The translations under genes were made by a program, and so were the position numbers. Below, piece by piece: positions 6,553 to 12,692 of a stretch of DNA of 13,130 bases (position 1 is the first letter of the stretch; each line of letters opens with the position of its first letter). The stretch covers positions 1 through 13,130 of the forward strand of contig JASHUB010000034.1 in assembly GCA_030040265.1 (NCBI GenBank). The letters run 5' to 3'. The DNA is from Microcaldota archaeon. GTDB lineage: Archaea; Micrarchaeota; Micrarchaeia; Micrarchaeales; CABMGC01. The notes under the pieces are model-generated. The model worked only from the letters and a program-made list of their open reading frames with translations, was not told the DNA's origin and searched no databases.

Positions 6553-6599
6553 CGTCGGAGCGAAAAATTCCACTATTCCTGCTCTCTGAAAATCCGACG
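6553..6599. repeat. 7-bp inverted repeat between cutA and ssb
   Basis: CGTCGGA at 6553-6559 and TCCGACG at 6593-6599 are exact reverse complements separated by 33 bases. They lie in the 111-base gap between the CutA stop and the SSB start. On the minus strand the spacer holds a TTTTT run, so the pair could belong to a termination structure for the upstream operon. Chance is not excluded. Confidence 0.3.
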
Positions 6600-6604
6600 A
6601 CAGA

Positions 6605-6922
6605 TCACTTCACCTCGCTTCCAAGCCACTTCAGATAGTTCGGATCGCCCTCGATGACAGGCACCGCAAGTATTTCTGGCAGCGTGTAGTTGTGCACCCT
6701 CTTTATCGCAGCCTCGGCCCGCTTGTAGTGCGACCTCTTGGTCTTCGCCAGGACCAGCCATTCGCTGGAGCTTACGATCCTGCCCTTCCAGCGGCAGCGG
6801 CTTGATATCGGGCCGAGGATCTGGACGCACGCGGCAAGCCTCTGCCCGACCAGCGAATGCGAAATCTTTACCGCGACCATCTTGTCATCGGTTGTCGTGA
6901 AGATCTGTATGACATCGTCCAT
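6605..6922 (-). CDS. cutA: CutA1-like protein
   Basis: The 105-residue protein matches the CutA1 family, small trimeric ferredoxin-fold proteins historically linked to divalent-cation tolerance but without an agreed biochemical role. Diagnostic segments are the start VIQIFTTTDD, LVGQRLAACVQIL (24-36), CRWKGRI (43-49), LVLAKTKRSHYKRAE and the C-terminal VHNYTLPEILAVPVIEGDP, which corresponds to the family's HPYE.PEI..LP...G.P; the usual Tyr-Glu is Tyr-Thr here. Length is normal. The ATG at 6922 has AGGTG with seven bases between AGG and the start; that Shine-Dalgarno overlaps the stop of the upstream Pop5 gene, and only 8 bases separate them. It is therefore translated from the tail of the Mrp/Cdc6/RNase P operon. 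Nothing suggests why a CutA protein should travel with RNase P. Confidence 0.9.
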   Translation of the reverse strand: MDDVIQIFTTTDDKMVAVKISHSLVGQRLAACVQILGPISSRCRWKGRIVSSSEWLVLAKTKRSHYKRAEAAIKRVHNYTLPEILAVPVIEGDPNYLKWLGSEVK

Positions 6923-6930
6923 GTGCGCAC

Positions 6931-7257
6931 CTAAGCGTAAAGCTTCTTGTACTCGGAGAGTAGCTTCCTCATCGTTCCCGATATCCTTATCGTGTAAAGC
7001 CCGATCGGGCTGGAATCGAGATGCTTGACGAAAGCCAGGGCCAGCGCTACGTCGCGCTCGCTGCCGCGGTTAACCGAGGCGACAAACACTCTGTCGGAGC
7101 ACGATGTCGCGACCCTGAAGTTCGAGTCTGCGTAGTCGTGCTCCCCCATGAACCCCATGAGCGCCCTCTCGAGCCCTGCGGCAACTGTCCTGTTTGCCGC
7201 GTCGAACGGCTTCGACGCCTCTACAAGTATGTAACGGAGTTTTCTCTTGAGTATCAT
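6931..7257 (-). CDS. rnp2: Ribonuclease P protein component 2 (Pop5)
   Basis: The 108-residue product fits archaeal Pop5, a ferredoxin-like subunit that pairs with Rpp30 and activates the catalytic domain of RNase P RNA in 5' tRNA maturation. The N-terminus MILKRKLRYILVEA matches the family's basic K-RYILVE start. The C-terminal IRISGTMRKLL (90-100) matches the conserved SGTI+K element. The middle (DRVFVASVNRGSERDVALAL) corresponds to the G+I+...R..V..A+ region. Its start overlaps the Rpp30 stop by four bases (ATGA at 7257-7254), typical of translational coupling, and GGTGAT precedes it by five bases. The Rpp30-Pop5 pairing is the conserved archaeal arrangement and raises confidence in both calls. 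Confidence 0.85.
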   Translation of the reverse strand: MILKRKLRYILVEASKPFDAANRTVAAGLERALMGFMGEHDYADSNFRVATSCSDRVFVASVNRGSERDVALALAFVKHLDSSPIGLYTIRISGTMRKLLSEYKKLYA

Positions 7258-7766
7258 ATGGCATCACCAATGCGCGACAACATCGCCTTCGCGCCTTCAT
7301 CTCCGACGCCGAGCTTCTTCGCGACCTCAAGCATCTGCATCGACGAGAGCAGGTAGTCGCCGTCCTTGGCGAACGACACCACCGCGATGCCGACCCTTTC
7401 CTTGAGCGCGAACTTCACCAGCCTCCGCGCCCGATTGAGGCTGCGCACCCTCTGCCTCGGGTCGTCGTTCATCAGCATCGAGACAGGGACGAGCAGCAGC
7501 TTGTCGTTCTCCTTGATCATCTCCACGGCCTTCTTCACGAGGTTCGAGTCCTGGAAGGCAAAGCCGAGCACGTCCCTGTTCCTGACGGTCTTGAAGACCG
7601 CGCTGGCGTCCGGCGCGACAACGATGCACCTCTTCCCCTGTCGAAGCTCTCCACGCCCGCTTACGACATCGATGTCCCTGCCTATCGACAGGACCCTGCT
7701 GTAGCCCAGCCGCTTCGCAAGTCTCTCGTCTGCGGCTCCATTCTCGGTGATGTCGAAATACCTTAT
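7254..7766 (-). CDS. rnp3: Ribonuclease P protein component 3 (Rpp30), apparent ATA start
   Basis: The frame encodes about 170 residues of the Rpp30 TIM-barrel-like RNase P subunit. The second half is clear: DVLGFAFQDSNLVKKA, LVPVSMLMND, RARRLVKFALKERVGIAVVS and LEVAKKLGVGDEGAKAMLS. The frame is open and homologous upstream of the first usable canonical codon (GTG at 7571): it contains IRYFDITENGAADERLAKRLG, as expected for the family N-terminus. Between the TGA at 7799-7797 and this segment there is no ATG, GTG or TTG. The ATA at 7766-7764 sits where the initiator Met should be (ATA-AGG-TAT-TTC) and lies seven bases after an AGG core, so I take it as the start. The alternatives are an ATG-to-ATA mutation or sequence error. 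It is somewhat shorter than typical Rpp30. It follows cdc6 by 8 bases and overlaps Pop5 by 4. Confidence 0.82.
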   Translation of the reverse strand: MRYFDITENGAADERLAKRLGYSRVLSIGRDIDVVSGRGELRQGKRCIVVAPDASAVFKTVRNRDVLGFAFQDSNLVKKAVEMIKENDKLLLVPVSMLMNDDPRQRVRSLNRARRLVKFALKERVGIAVVSFAKDGDYLLSSMQMLEVAKKLGVGDEGAKAMLSRIGDAI

Positions 7767-7770
7767 GCAA

Positions 7771-7776
7771 CCACCT
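7771..7776 (-). promoter_or_regulatory. Ribosome binding site pointing to the ATA start of Rpp30
   Basis: The minus strand reads AGGTGG at 7776-7771, overlapping the TAG stop of cdc6. The AGG core is followed by exactly seven bases and then ATA. The same AGG/GG/G-to-start distance of seven is seen for ssb, cutA, psmA, SBDS, rrp41, rrp42, the beta-CASP gene and acdA. Confidence 0.6.
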
Positions 7777-8992
7777 ATGCGGCAGGCGCCGCGCCCTCAT
7801 TCTCCCTGAACAGGGCCTTCTCTATCGTGTTCTTTATCTTCTCCGGAGGATAAGCCAGCTTGATCAGCTTCGTGTGGCCCCTTATTCCCTGGCCTGACTC
7901 GTAAGTGACTATGAGCCCCTGCATCTCGAGGTCGGTGATGTACTTCCTGTACCACCGCGAGCTCTTCGGCTCCCTGTTCATCGACTGGGTTATCGAAGAG
8001 TACTTGTCGTACACCTCGCCGCTGAATATGTAGGTGTCCGTTCCCTCCGTCAGCTTCTTGTACCTGCCGCCCTGCAGCGAGAGCACGGCGATAGCGTAGA
8101 TGATGAGCTTCTGGTGCTCCGGCAGCGTGTTGACAAGCTCGTACGCGATGTCCTCCTCCGCGTATTTCGCGGCGTCCTCTATCTCCTTCGGGGTGATAAC
8201 CGGAAGGTTCTTCTCCTCAGCAAGTTCCCCGGCCTTGGTGAGTATCTTGAGCGCCAGCCTCGCATCGCCGCTGTCCTTCGCCGCTACTGCCGCCGCAAGG
8301 TTGACCGCGGAACCGTCGATCTTCCCCTTCTTGAAGCCCTTGTCGGTCCTGTCCTTCAGTATCGACGCGAGCTCGGTCGAGTTGTACGGAGGGAAGACAA
8401 GCTCGTTCTCGTAAAGCGCCGAGAGGCTTCTCGGATCAAGGTCCTCCTTGAAAGATATCTTGTTCGAGATCCCGACTATCGTTATGCCGCCTCCCTTTAT
8501 GTCGCTGTTGACCCTGGTCATGGTGTAGATCAGGTCGTCGAGGTCCTTGACAAGGTCGATCTCGTCCAGCACGACCACGAGCACCTTCCCGTCCTCCTCT
8601 ATCCAGTTTATGACCTTCTCGTAGATGTCGACGACGCCATAGCCGCGCTTCGCGTACATCGGAAGGTGGTCGCTGGCGATCTTGCTCAGCACCCTGTACC
8701 TTGAATTGTAGATCCTGCAGTTGACATAGGAGATGCGCGCCTTCACCACCGCAAGTTCCTTCACCTTCTCCAGCACGCTCTTGACGCATGTGGTCTTGCC
8801 CGTGCCCGTCTTTCCGTATATGAATAGGTTTCTCCCGCGCTCCCCCTTCAGCGACGGCGCGAGGTACTTCGCAATCTCGCCCATCTGACGTTCTCGGAAG
8901 AGCAGGTTGTGCGGGACGTAGTGCGGAGAGAGCACCTCCCGGTCTGCGAATATCTCAGACTCTTTGAACAGTTCAGCGAAGGGTTCGGGCAT
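7775..8992 (-). CDS. cdc6: Orc1/Cdc6 replication initiator
   Basis: The 405-residue AAA+ ATPase recognises replication origins and loads MCM. The N-terminus LSPHYVPHNLLFRERQMGEI (21-40) is the archaeal Orc1/Cdc6 signature preceding the ATPase. Walker A is GKTGTGKT (60-67), Walker B is VVVLDEID (139-146), sensor 1 is ISNK (N177) and sensor 2 is GDARLAL (R245). Residues about 290-385 form the C-terminal winged helix (EHQKLIIYAIAVL...SRWYRKYITDLEMQGLI). Length is typical. The ATG at 8992 directly follows the TAA stop of the Mrp-family gene, so the two are co-transcribed; GGTG lies 8 bases upstream. The C-terminus ends in a short Ala/Gly/Pro tail. This is the only initiator gene in the window; whether it is the sole one in the genome cannot be seen. 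Confidence 0.95.
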   Translation of the reverse strand: MPEPFAELFKESEIFADREVLSPHYVPHNLLFRERQMGEIAKYLAPSLKGERGRNLFIYGKTGTGKTTCVKSVLEKVKELAVVKARISYVNCRIYNSRYRVLSKIASDHLPMYAKRGYGVVDIYEKVINWIEEDGKVLVVVLDEIDLVKDLDDLIYTMTRVNSDIKGGGITIVGISNKISFKEDLDPRSLSALYENELVFPPYNSTELASILKDRTDKGFKKGKIDGSAVNLAAAVAAKDSGDARLALKILTKAGELAEEKNLPVITPKEIEDAAKYAEEDIAYELVNTLPEHQKLIIYAIAVLSLQGGRYKKLTEGTDTYIFSGEVYDKYSSITQSMNREPKSSRWYRKYITDLEMQGLIVTYESGQGIRGHTKLIKLAYPPEKIKNTIEKALFRENEGAAPAA

Positions 8993-9799
8993 TTATCTTA
9001 CACCGGGGATATGTAATCGGTTAATGATGCTTAAAAACTCTTCCCTGATGTCGTTGTCCTCCAATACCGGTACCTTGCCCGAATCGCTGTAGACGTCGAA
9101 TTTCTTGTTATGCTTTATCCTGCCGAGCACCTCCACTCCGAGCGCCTCGGCTACCTCGCTGCCGCCCGATGTCTTGTCGAAAGACATCGTCTCGACCACG
9201 CCGAGCAGCGCTACTCCGAGCCTCTTCGCCATCAGTCCAGAGCGGACCGCGTTCGTCGCCGCCGTCTTTTGAGGAGTCGTCACAAGGACTATGCCGTCAA
9301 GCTCCAGCAGCTGCATTATCGAGAGCGGAGCGTCGGAAGTTCCGGGCGGAAGGTCCAGTATCAGGTAGTCCAGATCGCCCCACTCAGTGTTCTCGAAGAA
9401 CTCCCTTATCATCTTGCCAACCATCGGCCCCCTCCAGATTATCGGCTTCTTCTCGTCGTCGACGTACATTCCGGTGGAGATGGCCCTGACGCCCATCACG
9501 TCCATGGGCTTGAGCGGATAGACCGGGTCGACAACGTCTTTCTTTCCGAGGAAGAGCATCACGTTCGGCGTGTCGATGTCCGCGTCGAGCAGCCCGACCT
9601 TGTAGCCCATCGAGCTCAGCGTGTATGCCATGTTGATTGCAACTGTTGTCTTGCCCACGCCGCCCTTCGCGCTGTACACGCCTATGCGGTGCTTTATCCC
9701 GGAAAGCTTCTCCTTGATGTTCTTCCTCTGGTTTATCACATTGAGTATGGAGGGGTGCGCCCCGTGGACATGCTGCCCCCCGATCTCCACGTCTACCAT
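8993..9799 (-). CDS. Mrp/Nbp35-family P-loop ATPase lacking all cysteines
   Basis: The 268-residue SIMIBI-class ATPase fits the Mrp/ApbC/Nbp35 family of Fe-S cluster carriers. It has the deviant Walker A SAKGGVGKTT (43-52), LLDADIDTPN (70-79), the diagnostic IIWRGPMVGKMI (120-131), LDLPPGTSDAPLS (148-160) and TTPQKTAATNAVR (174-186). In typical members a CxxC pair follows the V.ENMS segment; here VVETMS (201-206) runs straight into FDKTSGGSEVAEALG. No cysteine occurs anywhere in the protein. The N-terminal extension has a His-containing stretch, GGQHVHGAH (7-15). The ATG at 9799 is chosen over an upstream in-frame start at 9850, which would run through the promoter. The gene leads the operon with cdc6. 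A ParA/MinD-like role rather than cluster transfer is possible, but the family assignment is firm. Confidence 0.87.
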   Translation of the reverse strand: MVDVEIGGQHVHGAHPSILNVINQRKNIKEKLSGIKHRIGVYSAKGGVGKTTVAINMAYTLSSMGYKVGLLDADIDTPNVMLFLGKKDVVDPVYPLKPMDVMGVRAISTGMYVDDEKKPIIWRGPMVGKMIREFFENTEWGDLDYLILDLPPGTSDAPLSIMQLLELDGIVLVTTPQKTAATNAVRSGLMAKRLGVALLGVVETMSFDKTSGGSEVAEALGVEVLGRIKHNKKFDVYSDSGKVPVLEDNDIREEFLSIINRLHIPGVR

Positions 9800-9802
9800 A
9801 AA

Positions 9803-9838
9803 ACTCACAGTAACTGCGTCGTTAAAATATAAAAGCAC
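9803..9838 (-). promoter_or_regulatory. Promoter of the mrp-cdc6-RNase P operon
   Basis: The minus strand has GCTTTTATATTTTA (box centre near 9829), predicting transcription start near 9803, four bases before the ATG at 9799. The leader would be very short. GTGAG lies four bases before the ATG and may be partly excluded from the transcript. Confidence 0.5.
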
Positions 9839-9850
9839 CACGCATAGCAA

Positions 9851-9919
9851 AAGGTATATAAGACCGAAGCACCCAGTATAAATCTTTACTAATTAGAGTG
9901 ATTATCTTTATAACGGTGC
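9851..9919 (+). promoter_or_regulatory. Promoter region and RBS of the proteasome/exosome operon
   Basis: Two plus-strand TATA candidates are present: GGTATATAAG (centre about 9858, start about 9884) and GTATAAATC (centre about 9880, start about 9906). Either gives a leader of 18-40 bases containing GGTG (9915-9918) at the usual distance from the ATG at 9924. The heptamer AAGCACC occurs twice, at 9833-9839 and 9867-9873, upstream of each candidate region. Confidence 0.5.
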
Positions 9920-9923
9920 AAAT

Positions 9924-10622
9924 ATGGTATACCCAAACGTACAGGCTTACGACCGAGGAGTGATGTTCAACCCAGACGGAAGGCTCTTTCAGGTAGAGTA
10001 CGCGAAGGAGGCGGTCCGAAAGGGCGCGACGTCCCTTGGAATAATCTCCAAGAGCGGTGTAGTCTTCGTGGCCCACAAGAACATCACAGACGCGCTCTCC
10101 GTGCCTTCGACCATCCAGAAGGTGTTCAGGATAGACGCCCACATCGGCGCGACCTACAGCGGCATGATGGCAGACGGGCTCCACCTTGTCGATATGGCGA
10201 GGAGCTCGGCGCAGAACCACAGGCTCATCTACGAGGACGTCAAGTCGGTCGAGGCTGTCTCGCGCGACCTTTCCACTTACATGATGCAGGCAACGCAGTA
10301 CGGCGGCATACGACCGTATGCGGTATCGATGCTGATAGGCGGGTTCGACACAGAGCCGAGGCTCTTCGAGCTCGGCCCAGGCGCAGAATTCTCGGGCTAC
10401 AAGGCGGATGCGATAGGCGTCGGCAAGAAGACCGCCACGGAGATGCTCGTAAAGGAATTTGTTGACGGCATGTCAACCGAGGACGCGATAAATCTCGGGG
10501 TCAAGATAATCAAGAAGATAAACGAGGCGAAGCTCACCAAGGAGAACCTCGACATAAGCTATCTTGAGGCGGACCACGACTACACGATGCTCACTCCTGA
10601 CGCGATAGCGAAGTACCTTTGA
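9924..10622 (+). CDS. psmA: 20S proteasome alpha subunit
   Basis: The 232-residue protein forms the outer rings and gate of the archaeal 20S proteasome, which degrades unfolded proteins with an AAA+ partner. The N-terminal gate YDR (9-11), NPDGRLFQVEYAKEA (16-30, the alpha-subunit signature) and GIRPYAVSMLIGG are diagnostic. Lys66 (in STIQKVF) matches the pocket lysine that receives the C-terminal HbYX tails of activating ATPases in the Thermoplasma enzyme. Length is standard. It has its own promoter and GGTG before the ATG, and starts the operon. The stop (10620-10622) is followed after 20 bases by SBDS. No beta subunit or regulatory ATPase lies in the window. Confidence 0.97.
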   Translation: MVYPNVQAYDRGVMFNPDGRLFQVEYAKEAVRKGATSLGIISKSGVVFVAHKNITDALSVPSTIQKVFRIDAHIGATYSGMMADGLHLVDMARSSAQNHRLIYEDVKSVEAVSRDLSTYMMQATQYGGIRPYAVSMLIGGFDTEPRLFELGPGAEFSGYKADAIGVGKKTATEMLVKEFVDGMSTEDAINLGVKIIKKINEAKLTKENLDISYLEADHDYTMLTPDAIAKYL

Positions 10623-10642
10623 TCTTTTATTTCAGTGAAATC

Positions 10643-11329
10643 ATGTCCAAGACAGTCATAGCAAAATACTCTCAGTCAGGAGAAAATTTCGAGATATTCG
10701 TGGATTCGGACCTCGCGTACGATTACATAACCGGGAAGCGCCCGGACCCGATGACTGCGCTGCAGACCGAAGAGATATTCAAGGACGCGAACAAGGGAGA
10801 ACGGCAGAGCCAGGACAAGATAAAGAAGATATTCGGCACCACAGACCTCCCGAAGATAGTCGAGATGATACTGAAGAACGGCAACGTGCCGGTCACAACA
10901 GAACAGAGGAACAAGCTCGTAGAGGAGAAGAGGAAGCAGGTCGTCGCCATAATCGCGCGAAATTCCATAGACCCGCGCACGAACGCACCGCACCCGGCGC
11001 AGCGGATCGAGAACGCGATGAGGGAGGCGAAGGTCACCGTGGAGCCCTTCAAGTCGGCGCAGGAACAGGTCGACGCAGTCCTCAAGAAGATAAACATGTT
11101 CCTGCCGATAAAGTTCGCGACGGCGCGGATGGAGGTCACGATACCCCCGGAGTTCGCGAACAGGTGCTACGGGCTGCTCAAGCAGTACGGGCTGAAGGAT
11201 GAGAAATGGCTGAATGATGGTTCATTGAGCGCTACCGTGGAATTCCCTGCAGGACTGCAGGCGGAATTCTTCGAGAAGCTTAACAACTTCACAAAGGGAA
11301 GCGCAACGACAAAACTGATAGAGGTATGA
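10643..11329 (+). CDS. SBDS/Sdo1-family ribosome maturation protein
   Basis: The 228-residue protein belongs to the Shwachman-Bodian-Diamond family, which in eukaryotes acts with the GTPase EFL1 to release eIF6 (archaeal aIF6 homologue) from the large ribosomal subunit. Three domains are visible: the N-terminal FYSH domain (1-88, with EEIFKDANKGERQS and FGTTD), a helical domain (about 89-158, with EEKRKQVVAIIARNSIDPRTNAPHP marking the family), and a C-terminal ferredoxin-like domain (159-228, ending GLQAEFFEKLNNFTKG). The ATG at 10643 is chosen over an in-frame TTG at 10619, because MSKTVIAKYSQSG is the normal N-terminus and GTGA lies at the common spacing. Its TGA stop overlaps the first in-frame ATG of rrp4. 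The position between psmA and rrp4 is the conserved archaeal arrangement. Confidence 0.96.
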   Translation: MSKTVIAKYSQSGENFEIFVDSDLAYDYITGKRPDPMTALQTEEIFKDANKGERQSQDKIKKIFGTTDLPKIVEMILKNGNVPVTTEQRNKLVEEKRKQVVAIIARNSIDPRTNAPHPAQRIENAMREAKVTVEPFKSAQEQVDAVLKKINMFLPIKFATARMEVTIPPEFANRCYGLLKQYGLKDEKWLNDGSLSATVEFPAGLQAEFFEKLNNFTKGSATTKLIEV

Positions 11330-11331
11330 AA

Positions 11332-11937
11332 ATGCCAATAAGACTCGTGGTCCCCGGGGACCAACTGGAAGACAAACCTGCGAACATAGAGCACGCGATA
11401 ATAGAGCACGACAGGACCTATTCGACGGTGCTTGGCAACTACGACGATGAGAAGAAGAAGCTCATACCGTTGGAGGGGCTGTGGTATCCGATACACGGCG
11501 ACGTGGTCATCGGGATAATCGAGGAGGAGAAGCTCAACAGCTACTCCGTATCGCTCAACGCCCCTTACAAGGGCATAATCGTGGCCAAGTACATGGAGAC
11601 GCAGGTGCAGACCGGCGACGTGGTCGAGGCGTTCGTCAAGGAACTCGACAAGACTGGCACGGTGGTGCTGATGCGCGCCAAGAAGCTGTTCGGCGGCAAG
11701 ATAATGAACATAAAGCCGAGCAAGGTGCCGCGCGTGATAGGCAAACAGGATACCATGCTCAAGCAGCTGTCTGACGGCACGAAGGCGATGATAAAGGTGG
11801 GCAGGAACGGTATGGTGTGGATGAAGGGCGGAGACATAGCCCTTGCGACAGCCGCGATCATGCGGATACAGGAAGAGGCGCACACCCAGGGGCTCACCGA
11901 GCGGATAAAGGAGATGCTAGAAACTAGAAAGGTGTAA
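11332..11937 (+). CDS. rrp4: Exosome RNA-binding cap subunit Rrp4
   Basis: The 201-residue protein caps the archaeal exosome and recruits RNA. An N-terminal domain (1-55, starting RLVVPGDQL) is followed by an S1 domain (about 56-122, HGDVVIGIIEEE to VLMRAKKLF) and a KH domain (about 128-185). The Rrp4-type GxNG motif is present as GRNG (157-160), while the PRVIGKQD segment departs from the generic KH GxxG loop. The start is taken at 11332: GAGGT at 11321-11325 is correctly spaced for it but directly abuts the alternative ATG at 11326, which would overlap the SBDS stop by ATGA and add two residues. It is followed by rrp41 after 2 bases. Confidence 0.95.
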   Translation: MPIRLVVPGDQLEDKPANIEHAIIEHDRTYSTVLGNYDDEKKKLIPLEGLWYPIHGDVVIGIIEEEKLNSYSVSLNAPYKGIIVAKYMETQVQTGDVVEAFVKELDKTGTVVLMRAKKLFGGKIMNIKPSKVPRVIGKQDTMLKQLSDGTKAMIKVGRNGMVWMKGGDIALATAAIMRIQEEAHTQGLTERIKEMLETRKV

Positions 11938-11939
11938 CG

Positions 11940-12683
11940 ATGGGAAGCTCTGAAAACAAACCAGAACTCATAGTCAACGGGAAGCGGCTGGACGGCCGCG
12001 CCTTTGACGAGCTCAGGAACATAAAGATCGTATCGAACGTGATAAAGAACGCTGACGGCTCCGCGTACATAGAGTGGGGCAACAACAAGATACTGGCAGG
12101 CGTCTACGGGCCGAAGGAAGCCCTGCCGAAGCACACCGGTGACCCTGAGAAATGCGTCATAAAGTGCAGATACCAGATGGCGCCGTTCTCGTCGCTCGAG
12201 GAGCACGGAAGGGCTGGCCCGAACAGGAGGGCGATAGAGATTTCGAAGGTCACCAAGGAGGTATTCGAGAACGTCGTGCTCCTGAACCAGTTCCCCGGCA
12301 ACGCGATAGACCTATACATAGAGGTCCTGCAGAGCGACGGGGGCACAAGGGCAGCGGGGATAACCTGCGCAGCTGTCGCCCTCGCGACATCAGGAATACC
12401 TATGCGCGACATACCGTTCGCTGTGTCCGTAGGCAAGGCCGGCGAGAATCTCATACTGGACATGAACAAGATCGAGGACAACTACTCGCAGGCAGACGTG
12501 CCGATATGCATCAGCCCGAGGACCGGCGAGGTCCTGCTGCTGCAGATGGACGGCGAACTCACAACCGATGAGTTCAGGCGCGCCGTATCGATGGTGCAGA
12601 AGGCCGGCGAGACGATAAGCAGGCTGCAGGTGCAGGCGCTGAAGGCTCCGTACGAGCGCATATCGGAGAAGTACAACCAATGA
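11940..12683 (+). CDS. rrp41: Exosome catalytic subunit Rrp41
   Basis: The 247-residue RNase PH-fold protein is the catalytic partner in the hexameric exosome ring, degrading RNA 3' to 5' by phosphorolysis. Motifs: LDGRAFDELRNIKI near the N-terminus, GNNKILAGVYGP (48-57), the RNA-binding arginines in RAGPNRRAIEIS (91-102), the phosphate-binding GGTR (134-137), and catalytic acidic residues D180 and D186 in IEDNYSQADVPI, followed by LLLQMDGELT. All expected catalytic features are present. The ATG is preceded by AAGGTGT with seven bases from GG to the start. It lies 2 bases after rrp4 and 9 before rrp42, so the three subunits are coordinately expressed. Confidence 0.97.
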   Translation: MGSSENKPELIVNGKRLDGRAFDELRNIKIVSNVIKNADGSAYIEWGNNKILAGVYGPKEALPKHTGDPEKCVIKCRYQMAPFSSLEEHGRAGPNRRAIEISKVTKEVFENVVLLNQFPGNAIDLYIEVLQSDGGTRAAGITCAAVALATSGIPMRDIPFAVSVGKAGENLILDMNKIEDNYSQADVPICISPRTGEVLLLQMDGELTTDEFRRAVSMVQKAGETISRLQVQALKAPYERISEKYNQ

Positions 12684-12692
12684 GGTAATGAC

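Noticed and set aside
7327..7800. 157-codon minus-strand frame beginning at the ATG at 7800
   Set aside because: It is a shifted frame over cdc6's end and Rpp30, with an Arg/Gly/Gln-rich nonsense composition; the Rpp30 frame carries the conserved residues.
9800..9850. N-terminal extension of the Mrp-family gene to an upstream start at 9850
   Set aside because: The added residues are hydrophobic but are encoded by the TATA region, and the predicted transcript starts near 9803.
9800..9923. Origin recognition boxes next to cdc6
   Set aside because: I looked for paired ORB-like dyads with G-rich flanks and found none; the AT-richness is accounted for by promoters.
11332..11937. Loss of the KH GxxG loop in Rrp4 (GKQD)
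   Set aside because: Rrp4/Rrp40 KH domains are marked by a GxNG motif instead, and that is intact (GRNG, 157-160), so this is not evidence of lost function.
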